The notes under the pieces were generated by a model. That model was not told the origin of the DNA and made no database searches. It saw only the letters and a program-made list of their open reading frames with translations. From Promethearchaeota archaeon (lineage in GTDB: Archaea; Asgardarchaeota; Lokiarchaeia; Sigyniarchaeales; SOKP01), in contig JAUVXW010000023.1 in assembly GCA_030603385.1 (NCBI GenBank), positions 1 through 64,000 on the forward strand: a DNA stretch of 64,000 bases, read 5' to 3'. Below, one piece after another: positions 33,815 through 42,248 of the stretch. The translations under genes were made by a program, and so were the position numbers. Position 1 is the first letter of the stretch; each line of letters opens with the position of its first letter.

Positions 33815-35017
33815 GTGATTTCAATTTCGAATATGCAACTATTTACTGAATCAGATACTATTGAACATGTAAAATCTTTAGCATTTAATCGAAGTGCTAC
33901 ATCTACGGGAGAAACAGAATCATTAAATTATATAGAAAATGCATTAAGGGAGGGAAATATTAAAACAAAAGTTGAACATTTTAATTGGATAGGCCCTCTG
34001 AGGATATTGATGAGAATGGGCTATGTTATTTCTTTTTTCTATTTAATCCTTTTTCGCTTATTTTTAGTTATTATCATCTATTTTATTATAAAAAATTTCT
34101 TTAAAAGAACGCGAGATTTATCCTTTGTAAACGAAGAGGAATCAAAAAATATCTTTGCTAAAATATTATCTAAAGACCACACTCCAGATCGTCCAGTAGT
34201 TATATTAACTGCTCATTATGATTCAATTTCTATGAACATTCCTTACAAATTACAAGTTATAATATTCTTTATATATAGACTTATAGTCTTATTCTATGTT
34301 TTAATTATTATAGTTTTTTCAACAATATTTATTCTTGATTATTTAAACATCGTTTTTCTATCGAATTTTGCTATTGTTTTAATAACTTTTACTTCAATCA
34401 CTGGAGTATTCGTTTCAATTCCTATACTTTTTTTGGTTTTCATCGAAAGCCCTTCATCAGGATCAATTGATAATGCAAGTGGAGTTGCAATTTTAATTGA
34501 ACTAGCAAAATTATTTAAAAAAAATCCACTTAATAACATGGATCTTTTATTTATATGGACTGGAGCTGAAGAATGGGGTATGAAAGGCTCAAAAAAATTT
34601 TGTGAAAATCATTTTAATAGTTTAAGGCATGACTATGATTTAGATAGATCTTATTATATTAATATCGATATGGTTGGGTCGTACATTGGTCTTCTAAATA
34701 AAACAGGATTTATTAGGAGAAAAATGAATTATAATTTGAATGATATTTTTGAAGCAACAGCAAAACAGTTGAAGATTCCATTAGTTAAATTCGATAAAAT
34801 TATTAAACCGAAAAGCGATTACAAAATATTCCAAAAATATGCTCGCCGTGCGAGAAAAAAATTACAGGTAAGCTGTATTCATTCAGATAAAGATTCAAAG
34901 TTCATACACTCTTTAAAAGATACACCTGATAAATGCTCTATTGAAAATCTAAATGGGTGTTTAAATATTTGTTCCCAAACTTTAAGGAGCATTGATTTAA
35001 GATTAGAAAAGGTATAA
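33815..35017 (+). CDS. M28-family zinc peptidase with inserted membrane helices
   Basis: Metal ligands of family M28 are visible: TAHYDS near 131, SIDNASGVA near 217, and WTGAEEWGMKGS with the Glu pair near 247. NIDMVGS and a late His in CIHSDKD complete the set. Between the first and second ligand sites about 60 residues form two TM helices, and another TM helix lies near 70-92. The active domain probably faces outward, or works at the membrane. The start is GTG or a nearby in-frame ATG. Confidence 0.82.
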   Translation: MISISNMQLFTESDTIEHVKSLAFNRSATSTGETESLNYIENALREGNIKTKVEHFNWIGPLRILMRMGYVISFFYLILFRLFLVIIIYFIIKNFFKRTRDLSFVNEEESKNIFAKILSKDHTPDRPVVILTAHYDSISMNIPYKLQVIIFFIYRLIVLFYVLIIIVFSTIFILDYLNIVFLSNFAIVLITFTSITGVFVSIPILFLVFIESPSSGSIDNASGVAILIELAKLFKKNPLNNMDLLFIWTGAEEWGMKGSKKFCENHFNSLRHDYDLDRSYYINIDMVGSYIGLLNKTGFIRRKMNYNLNDIFEATAKQLKIPLVKFDKIIKPKSDYKIFQKYARRARKKLQVSCIHSDKDSKFIHSLKDTPDKCSIENLNGCLNICSQTLRSIDLRLEKV

Positions 35018-35164
35018 AAGAAAAAATAAAATTAAAAAACACTAAATTTTTTTCTGATTTGTATTCTAATAACTTTTTTATATTAATCCTTAAATAAATC
35101 TCATTCTTCAGCCGAATCTAATTATTATATTTATATATTCAATATATATAATTATCAGGTCTTT
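35018..35164. other. Short AT-rich spacer
   Basis: No coding frame or clear signal is seen between the M28 peptidase and the interrupted membrane ORF. It includes TATA-rich tracts (ATATTTATATATTC) that give no directional cue. Confidence 0.4.
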
Positions 35165-35488
35165 TTACCATCTCATAAGAATATCAATTACTAAAAAAAT
35201 AGTATAGAAATAATAAAACACAGAACCTATAACAATAACCTTAATATACCATCTAACTGTTTTTTCATACGTTAAATCTGTTTTAGCATAATAAAAACTT
35301 CTAATCATTGCCCCAATGGCTATTAAGGTAACAATTGCTGCATAAATGAAGGATATATATTCCCATACTTTGAATTAAAGTATATAAGAAATCTCTAAAT
35401 AAACAAAAAATTTCCATAAAGATATCAATATGATAAATACAACTGAAAGTAAGAAAAGGAATCCCCATATCCATTCTCTATGTATCAT
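35165..35488 (-). pseudogene. Small three-TM membrane protein gene interrupted by in-frame TAA
   Basis: ATG 35488 has an AGGTG SD ten bases upstream. The frame encodes a TM helix in MIHREWIWGFLFLLSVVFII..., reaches TAA at 35377-35375 after 37 codons, and continues in the same frame for 69 more sense codons with two further TM helices (FIYAAIVTLIAIGAMI and IKVIVIGSVFYYFYTIFLV) to a TAA at 35165. A strong start and a continuous membrane-protein pattern on both sides of the stop suggest a nonsense mutation. Stop read-through cannot be excluded. Confidence 0.5.
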
Positions 35489-35833
35489 ATTTTTTGAACA
35501 CCTAAATTTTTTAATAATTTAGAAGAAAAAGAATTAATTTTAAATTATATATTTTTCTCTCCATTTGTTAATTTTTCATAAAAAATAAGGTGTTAATTAT
35601 TACTATTTAAGATTTTTTCCAAATGTTATCATACATTTAAAGATATATTTATACTTTTAACTTTAATACTCTATCTCTCATAATTAAGATTATTCAAGAT
35701 TTATAAGAACATTATAATGATCTTATGAAATTTTTTAGAATGATTATATTTTACTAAGTTAAATTGAATTATTTCCAGTTTATGAATATAAAAATTTATA
35801 TAATAAGTTATAAAATAATTTTGGAGTATATAA
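35489..35833. other. Intergenic region between interrupted membrane ORF and dppF-like gene
   Basis: About 345 bases, very AT-rich. Apart from the SD and upstream region of the interrupted membrane ORF (AGGTG near 35499-35503) I see no supported gene. A minus-strand frame that crosses 35701-35967 overlaps the end of the ATPase gene in another frame and is a shadow. Confidence 0.45.
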
Positions 35834-37318
35834 TTATGTAGTCCAGGTGTCTGAGATATGGCCAACTCCTTCATATGATTTTCTTTCTTTTTTAAAGGGA
35901 AGGCAATACATAAAATGTTCCCCCGTTTCTCCACCAATTTGAATCTTTCTGGGATTATCAACCCCACATCCTACATGATTATCTTTTTCAGGGCACCTAG
36001 GATGAAATGCACATCCTTTAGGTGGATTTATAGGGCTAGGAACATCACCTTCTAATATAATTCTATTAATCCTTGAAGTAGGATCGAATGTCGGACGAGC
36101 AGATAACAATGCTCTAGTATAGGGATGTGATGGATTATTGAAAACATCTCTAATCGTTCCAACCTCTACAAATTTGCCCAAATACATCACTGCAATTCTA
36201 TCAGCTATGTGTTGTACTACAGTTAAATCATGAGTAATGAAAATATAAGAAAAATTGAATTGATTCTGAAGATCCTTCAATAAATTTAATATTTGAGCTT
36301 GAACAGATACATCAAGAGCGGATGTAGGTTCATCTAGAATAATCACTTCAGGATTACAGGCAAGAGCTCTAGCAATTACAATTCTTTGCTTTTGGCCACC
36401 TGAGAATTCGTGAGGATATCGATCTAAATGTTCCCTTTTCATCGAGACTACTTCTAGAAGTTCAAGAACTCGTCCGCGGATTTTTCTTCTTTTTGACATT
36501 CTTTCAAGAATTTTTAGAGGTTCACCAATTAGATCAACTATTTTCTTACGAGGATTTAATGAAGCATCAGGATCTTGAAATACTATTTGAATTCTTTTAC
36601 GGATCTGTAATCTAAATTTTAACTCTTTATGATAATCTGAGAGAATTTTCTTTACTTTATAGATTAGACCTTGGTCCTTCTTTGCTCGTTGCTTTATACG
36701 TTGTTTCTTTAAATTACCTTTGATTTTAAATATATATGGTATAATTATAATAATATCAAAAGATATAACGGCTGGAAGTAATACACCAAAGATAGTGAAT
36801 AAAATAGTTAAATAATAATTCCACCATATAATCGGCGACGCTAACAAATATGATATTATAGATGTCATAAATGTCAAGGATATCATCGAAATAATTAAGA
36901 AATTAGAAAATATTTTTCTATAGTTTTTATGAAAACTCGAAGGTGCTCTTATAAACAATCCCTTAAGCCACCCAGTTAAAATTTTAAATGTAATGGGGTT
37001 GTTTATAAAAGACATTAAAAATGAACTATTTTCAAATTTTCTTTTCTTCCAAATTCGGTGATTTTCTAAAAAAATAGCCCCATCTGTAGAATCAACTAAA
37101 TTCAATACCGTATTTCCAATTGTAGTTTTACCACATCCACTTTCTCCAACTAACCCTAATGTTTCTCCTTTGTGAAGATCAAAGTTCACACCATCTACAG
37201 CTAAAACTACTCCAATTTTTCGCTTAAATAAACCTCCTAAAATGGGGTAGTATGTCTTAAGATCCTTAACTGAAAGAATAACATCTTTTTTACTTTTTGG
37301 TTTTAACATATTTTTCAT
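35834..37318 (-). CDS. dppF: Dipeptide/oligopeptide ABC transporter ATPase (DppF-like) with membrane-segment insert
   Basis: Walker A (GESGCGKTT, 58-66), Q-loop (IVFQDPDASLNPR, 245-257), signature (FSGGQKQR, 305-312), Walker B (VIILDEPTSALD, 325-336) and the C-terminal oligopeptide domain with HPRC are complete. Between Walker A and the Q-loop, where the family has about 30 residues, there are some 150 extra. They include two TM-like helices (about 139-160 and 169-197) and a basic helix. Usual length is near 330 aa; here it is 494. It is the last gene of the dpp operon. The insert may anchor the ATPase to the membrane. Confidence 0.9.
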   Translation of the reverse strand: MKNMLKPKSKKDVILSVKDLKTYYPILGGLFKRKIGVVLAVDGVNFDLHKGETLGLVGESGCGKTTIGNTVLNLVDSTDGAIFLENHRIWKKRKFENSSFLMSFINNPITFKILTGWLKGLFIRAPSSFHKNYRKIFSNFLIISMISLTFMTSIISYLLASPIIWWNYYLTILFTIFGVLLPAVISFDIIIIIPYIFKIKGNLKKQRIKQRAKKDQGLIYKVKKILSDYHKELKFRLQIRKRIQIVFQDPDASLNPRKKIVDLIGEPLKILERMSKRRKIRGRVLELLEVVSMKREHLDRYPHEFSGGQKQRIVIARALACNPEVIILDEPTSALDVSVQAQILNLLKDLQNQFNFSYIFITHDLTVVQHIADRIAVMYLGKFVEVGTIRDVFNNPSHPYTRALLSARPTFDPTSRINRIILEGDVPSPINPPKGCAFHPRCPEKDNHVGCGVDNPRKIQIGGETGEHFMYCLPFKKERKSYEGVGHISDTWTT

Positions 37319-37376
37319 ATCTGAAATTTTTATTTTTATCGATTTTCTGTTACCATAAATTGATGACTTTTAATAT

Positions 37377-38663
37377 TTAAACTAAATAAGATATCTTTTT
37401 CTCATCCTTTTCCCATTGATATTTAGGTGAATCTTTGTATTTGGGATCAAATAGATGACATGCTATAAGATATCTATCTCCAATTTCTACTAACCTAGGT
37501 TTTATTTTATCGCAAATTTCCATCCGTTCGTCACATCTAGGGTGAAATCTGCATCCGGGTGGAGGATAAATCAGATTTGGGACCATTCCTCGAATAACTG
37601 CCAATTTTTGATCCTTCTTCTCTAAACTTGGAATGGCTTTAATCAACCCAATAGTATATGGGTGACGTGGATTTTTAAATAAATCAACCGCTGTTGCATA
37701 TTCGACGATATTTCCACTATACATAACAGCAACTCTGTCACATAAATCAGCAATAATTCCTAAATCATGTGTAATCATTAGAATAGAAGTTTTGAACCTT
37801 TTTTTTAAGTCTTTCATCAAATCAAGAATTTGAGCTTGAATAGTTACATCTAAAGCAGTAGTTGGTTCATCAGCAATTAACATTAAGGGATTACAGGAAA
37901 GTGCCATAGCAATCATAACTCTCTGTCTCATACCACCACTAAGTTCATGTGGATATCTCTTTAAAATACCTTTAGCTTCTGCTATTCCCACTTCTCTAAT
38001 AATATTGATTGATTTTTCTTGAATAATTTTCTTTAATGACGGTATATGTTTGGTTTTTCCTTTAAGTTCGTCAATTTCGCTTTTAATTTGTTTTTGCTCT
38101 TCCTTTGTTAATTGGTTATCTTCTTTTAACATTTGGTTTAATTCTTTTATTCTTTCTCTATTTTTCTTTCTAACCAAATTGCGTTCGTCTAAAATTTGTT
38201 TGAAATCTTCCTTTTGGTGTAGTATAAAAACTTCCGCTAATTGATCTCCTACTGAAATAACCGGATTAAGAGAGTTAAGAGGATCTTGAAATATCATTGT
38301 AATATTATTACCTCGAATTCCCCTCATATCTTCTTCCGATAATTCAAGCAAATTAGTATCATTAAATAATACCTTTCCCTCGAGTATTTTTCCTGGAGAT
38401 CTCACTAAGCGTACAATTGAAAGAGCTGTAACGGATTTTCCGCAACCTGTCTCACCTACAAGTCCAAGTACTTCATCTTCATAAATCTTAAATGAGATAC
38501 CATCAACAGCTTTAACAATCCCTTCTTCTGTATAAAAATAAGTTTTAAGATTTTCAACAGAAAGTAATGTTCCTGTATCTTTTTTCATTTCGGTGCCTAC
38601 TTGATTAGTCTGTTCAATAGTTCCTTTATTATTTGGTGTAATAGTCATCTTTAATTTTACCAA
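37377..38663 (-). CDS. dppD: Dipeptide/oligopeptide ABC transporter ATPase (DppD-like) with coiled-coil insert
   Basis: Walker A (GETGCGKS, about 70-77), Q-loop (MIFQDPLNSLNP, 123-134), signature (LSGGMRQR, 241-248), Walker B (LMLIADEPTTALD) and the C-terminal GCRFHPRCDERM are all present. About 60 Lys/Glu-rich residues (152-215) are inserted in the helical subdomain between Q-loop and signature and look like a coiled-coil hairpin. Length is 428 aa against the usual 330. It energises uptake with the DppF-like partner. Confidence 0.91.
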   Translation of the reverse strand: MVKLKMTITPNNKGTIEQTNQVGTEMKKDTGTLLSVENLKTYFYTEEGIVKAVDGISFKIYEDEVLGLVGETGCGKSVTALSIVRLVRSPGKILEGKVLFNDTNLLELSEEDMRGIRGNNITMIFQDPLNSLNPVISVGDQLAEVFILHQKEDFKQILDERNLVRKKNRERIKELNQMLKEDNQLTKEEQKQIKSEIDELKGKTKHIPSLKKIIQEKSINIIREVGIAEAKGILKRYPHELSGGMRQRVMIAMALSCNPLMLIADEPTTALDVTIQAQILDLMKDLKKRFKTSILMITHDLGIIADLCDRVAVMYSGNIVEYATAVDLFKNPRHPYTIGLIKAIPSLEKKDQKLAVIRGMVPNLIYPPPGCRFHPRCDERMEICDKIKPRLVEIGDRYLIACHLFDPKYKDSPKYQWEKDEKKISYLV

Positions 38664-38698
38664 TATTTGATTAAAGTAAATTGTCTTCTATTATTAAC

Positions 38699-39721
38699 TT
38701 ATATATTTCTTAATCTCGGATCCAAGGCGTCCCTTAAACCATCACCGGTTAACATAAATCCTAATACTGTTATCATTATCATAAAACCAGGCCAAAAAAC
38801 TGCAAACGGAGCATCTAGTATTTGAGCTCTTGCTTGATTAATATAAAAGCCCCATTCGACTAAGCTTGGATCGCTAAAACCTAAAAAGCTAAGACCTGCT
38901 AATCCTAAGATTATCCCACCAATGTCAAACGTGAAGGAGATTATAATAGGTTGAATACAATTAGGAAGTAGGTGTACAAACATAATTCGCCAATTTCCTG
39001 CTCCTGATGCTCTTGCTGCTTCTACATAGGGTAGGTCTTTGGCTTGTAAAACTGATCCTCTAATTAAACGAGAATATCCCGCAATACCTAGAATTCCATA
39101 AGCCATAATAAAATATTCTAACTTTAGCCCCCACATTGCTATAAAAACTAAAATTAGAATTAAACCTGGAAATGCCAGGAACATATCCATGATTCTCATT
39201 ATTATTGTATCAATCCATCCTCCATAGTAAGCAGCAATCGTACCAAATATAACACCAAATATTAGAGCCATTAATATTGCTGGTAAAGCAATTGTTAGAG
39301 AAACTCTTGCGCCCCATATCAAAATAGAAAGGATATCACGTCCGAAGTAAGTTGTTCCTAAGGGATTTTCTGAAGATGGTGGTTGATATGGCCATTGACT
39401 TGGATGTTGTGGATTTGGGTAAAAATCTACCGTTTCAGCCAATGATTGGGGTGCGATCCATGGGCAAAACACCGCAAAACTAACAATTACAAGAATAATA
39501 GCTATACCTAAGATGGTTAATATGGATTTTAATCTTCGAATAAATTTTCTTTTACTTATAGTTTTTTCATATTCAAATTCCCTAATTGCTAAATCTTCCA
39601 TTATATACCCTGGAATAAGAAGAAACTTAATATAAGTGAAAATATTTTTTTTCTTTCTTTCCCGAATTTCAATCAGTTCTTCTAATTCTCGTTGTTCAAC
39701 TTGTCCCATAATTTCTTTCAC
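38699..39721 (-). CDS. dppC: Dipeptide/oligopeptide ABC transporter permease (DppC-like)
   Basis: The 340-aa protein has a cytosolic N-terminus of 70 residues, a first TM helix and an extracytoplasmic loop with PLGTTYFGRDILSILIWGAR, typical for DppC. The permease core has the EAA loop EAARASGAGNWRIMFVHLLPN near 235 and ends with LTGDGLRDALDPRLR. It forms the channel with DppB. Gene spacing is 16 bases to dppB and 35 to dppD. Confidence 0.93.
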   Translation of the reverse strand: MKEIMGQVEQRELEELIEIRERKKKNIFTYIKFLLIPGYIMEDLAIREFEYEKTISKRKFIRRLKSILTILGIAIILVIVSFAVFCPWIAPQSLAETVDFYPNPQHPSQWPYQPPSSENPLGTTYFGRDILSILIWGARVSLTIALPAILMALIFGVIFGTIAAYYGGWIDTIIMRIMDMFLAFPGLILILVFIAMWGLKLEYFIMAYGILGIAGYSRLIRGSVLQAKDLPYVEAARASGAGNWRIMFVHLLPNCIQPIIISFTFDIGGIILGLAGLSFLGFSDPSLVEWGFYINQARAQILDAPFAVFWPGFMIMITVLGFMLTGDGLRDALDPRLRNI

Positions 39722-39737
39722 ATTTTTTTTATTTTTT

Positions 39738-40754
39738 TTAATATCTTATTCTTGGATCTATAATCCCATAGAGAATATCAATAAATAAATTTATCATAAG
39801 AAACAATAAAGCAGAAAAAAATACAAGACCGTTTATTAGATAGATATCACGTTCCATAATTGCACTCACTAATAAATCTCCCATTCCTGCCATAGTGAAG
39901 GTTGTTTCAGTTAGTATTGCTCCCCCTAATAAACTACCAAAGTTTAATCCAATAATTGTAACAGTAGGGATTAATGCATTTTTTAGAGCGTGTGTATGCA
40001 AAACGTCTTTTTCTTTACATCCTTTTGCTCTTGCCGTTCTTATATAATCCTGCTGTAAAACTTCTAGCATACTTGAACGAGTTTGTCTTGTAATTGAGGC
40101 AAGAGTTATAAAAGCTAAACATGTTACAGGCATAATTAAATGTACAAGGTAGTCTATTGTCAAATATAATTCACCAGATAATATAGAATCAATTATTCTA
40201 AAACCGGTAACGTGGGGTGGACTTCCATAATCAGGATCCTTAAATCCACCTGAAGGTAACCAATCTAATTGATAAGCTAAAGCGTATTGAAGCATCATTC
40301 CCATCCAAAACACTGGAATCGACACTCCTACTAGTGCAAATCCTCTAAAAGTGGTGTCTTGCCACTTATTTCTGTGTTTTGATGCAATTATCCCAGTTTT
40401 AATCCCAAGAAAAGAAGCAATTAGTACTGCAAATAAAGTAAGTTCAATAGTTCTTGGAAATCTCTCCCAAATAAGATCCCAAACTGGTATTCCTCTATTA
40501 ATAGCAAAAGAGGCACCCCAATTTCCTGTAAATAAGTCAGATATATATCTAAAATATTGTAAAATTATTGGTTGATCTATTCCTAAAAAACGTCGCATTG
40601 CTAAATACTGCTCATGTGTATGATTTAGTGGTAACAGAGCATAAGCAGGATCCCCAGGCATTAACCTGGAAAGTATAAATGTTATAGTTAACACTCCAAA
40701 TAATACAGGTATTAAAGTAAGTAATCTCTTCACTATGTATGAAAGCATACTCAT
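39738..40754 (-). CDS. dppB: Dipeptide/oligopeptide ABC transporter permease (DppB-like)
   Basis: The 338-aa protein has six TM helices. It starts with IVKRLLTLIPVLFGVLTITFIL and has MPGDPA near 33. The EAA loop has DYIRTARAKGCKEKDVLHTHALKN near 220, and ETTFTMAGMGDLLVSAIMERD and DPRIRY close the protein, all family signatures. It is the first permease gene of the operon. Confidence 0.94.
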   Translation of the reverse strand: MSMLSYIVKRLLTLIPVLFGVLTITFILSRLMPGDPAYALLPLNHTHEQYLAMRRFLGIDQPIILQYFRYISDLFTGNWGASFAINRGIPVWDLIWERFPRTIELTLFAVLIASFLGIKTGIIASKHRNKWQDTTFRGFALVGVSIPVFWMGMMLQYALAYQLDWLPSGGFKDPDYGSPPHVTGFRIIDSILSGELYLTIDYLVHLIMPVTCLAFITLASITRQTRSSMLEVLQQDYIRTARAKGCKEKDVLHTHALKNALIPTVTIIGLNFGSLLGGAILTETTFTMAGMGDLLVSAIMERDIYLINGLVFFSALLFLMINLFIDILYGIIDPRIRY

Positions 40755-40803
40755 ATCTCATAACCTCTTCTAACTATTTTTTTTCCTCTTTTATATTTAT
40801 TAA

Positions 40804-41373
40804 TTAATACTTTTTAAATTTATCATATTCCCTTCTGGCGAAACTAGCTAGAACTGCTACGGACATATTAATACCTATTAAAGTCAAAATCGTAAGATAT
40901 CCTTCATATCTGATAAAGAAATTACCAATTATGCTTAGATCAAAACTCTCTACTATAAACCAATACCATATAAAAGAGAAGAATATAATGATAAAACTTA
41001 ACCAGAAGCTATTCCTTAAACCGTATTCAAAAAACTTTTCTCTAAATGCCATCAAAAATACAATTCCTATAAGAATTATTAAAGAAAAAATAGAACGTGG
41101 ATTAAAGAGAACTTGGTATACAAATACTACTCTTTCCCCAATTGTTAGATTATATAAATCATCAGCAGTTTTAGGGTATCTATTGCAAATATACCCAAAA
41201 AATACAAAATAAATCAATAAAATTGCCAATAGAAAATTTGTTTGTCTACCTAAATCAATCTTAACTTTATCTTTTTCGTGTAATTTTGAATATATGAATC
41301 CAATAATAACACCAAAAATAGCAACAAATGGGAGTATAACAAATATCATAAATCGCTCATGTGATATTGGCAT
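40804..41373 (-). CDS. Hypothetical five-TM membrane protein in the dpp operon
   Basis: The protein (about 189 aa) has TM helices near residues 8-28, 45-62, 87-106, 122-143 and 158-178 and no motif I know. The ATG at 41373 is chosen because GGTG stands seven bases before it; the frame is open seven codons further. It lies between the substrate-binding protein gene and dppB in the same direction. That suggests a lineage-specific accessory membrane protein of the transporter. Confidence 0.65.
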   Translation of the reverse strand: MPISHERFMIFVILPFVAIFGVIIGFIYSKLHEKDKVKIDLGRQTNFLLAILLIYFVFFGYICNRYPKTADDLYNLTIGERVVFVYQVLFNPRSIFSLIILIGIVFLMAFREKFFEYGLRNSFWLSFIIIFFSFIWYWFIVESFDLSIIGNFFIRYEGYLTILTLIGINMSVAVLASFARREYDKFKKY

Positions 41374-41394
41374 GTTAAAACACCTTGTCTCCAC

Positions 41395-42248
41395 TTTTTA
41401 ACTTTTTAATACAAGAGAAGTTCATTTTTAGCTCACTTCTTAATAATCTCGAATCAATATTTTTAATTTGAAATTTTCAATTATTATTTAATCTAATAGT
41501 TGATCTATTATTAATTATTTTATTAACTATTAAGCCAGAGTTCTAAATCAATTACGGATTGTTGTATATTCATATAGATTTTATTATTATAAGAAAAAAT
41601 GTCTAAAATATCATCATAAATTGAAAAAAGAATAAAACTCATCGTTCTGATCTTATTTTTTTTAGATCTTTTACATCTACAGAATTTATTTCGGGTCAAA
41701 AATGTTTATTTTTTCTTTATATTATTGAAAAATACTATTTAAATTTTTGTTCATAATTTGAATTGTGTTTTGTTTTTATTATTTCTTTAAAATAATTCAT
41801 AATTTCTTCACAAAATAGGATGAGTTCTGATATTAATTTTTCTTGTTTTGGATCAATTTTTTTTTTTTTCATATTAGAACCTAATCCCAAAAATTCTGAT
41901 ATTATAAATGTATAATTTAAGGTTAAACTAGGATTTTTTGTATGAATTAAGGTAGATTTTTCAAATTACACAATTATATTGATTCAATTCTTAATATATA
42001 GTGAGTAAATTATCTATATTTTTTATAAGCAAAATTTATCAAATTTCGAATACCTATTTGGTTTCTTATCAATTTTCATTGAACTTGGTTAGATCATTCA
42101 TAATAGGTTTTTGTTTTACAGGAAGATTTAAAAAACTATGTTTTTAACTAATCTACTAATTCAGAATAATTATTAAAAAAATTTGAAAAAAAAAAAAATT
42201 AAATATTTAATATTTCTATTATTCTTTTCTGCTTAGCAATCGGATAAA
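41395..42248. other. 850-bp region between dppA and the membrane gene, with coding-like minus-strand remnants
   Basis: Two short minus-strand frames look protein-like. One runs from ATG 41642 to TAA 41523 (39 aa, MSFILFSIYDDILDIFSYNN...). The other ends at 41735 and is listed separately. The rest is AT-rich. Together they may be pieces of a decayed gene within the operon. No tRNA, terminator or TATA box is certain here. Confidence 0.35.
41735..41872 (-). CDS. Possible small protein or gene remnant, 45 aa
   Basis: From ATG 41872 the frame gives MKKKKIDPKQEKLISELILF and ends at TAG 41735; the sequence is charged and helical. The same frame is open upstream to a stop at 41968 and continues to look protein-like (NPSLTLNYTFIISEFLGLGS). 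It therefore may be the end of a longer gene whose 5' part has decayed. I recognise no family. Confidence 0.3.
   Translation of the reverse strand: MKKKKIDPKQEKLISELILFCEEIMNYFKEIIKTKHNSNYEQKFK

Noticed and set aside
35701..35967. Minus-strand 88-codon frame overlapping the ATPase gene end
   Set aside because: It is an out-of-frame shadow of the DppF-like coding sequence followed by AT-rich spacer.
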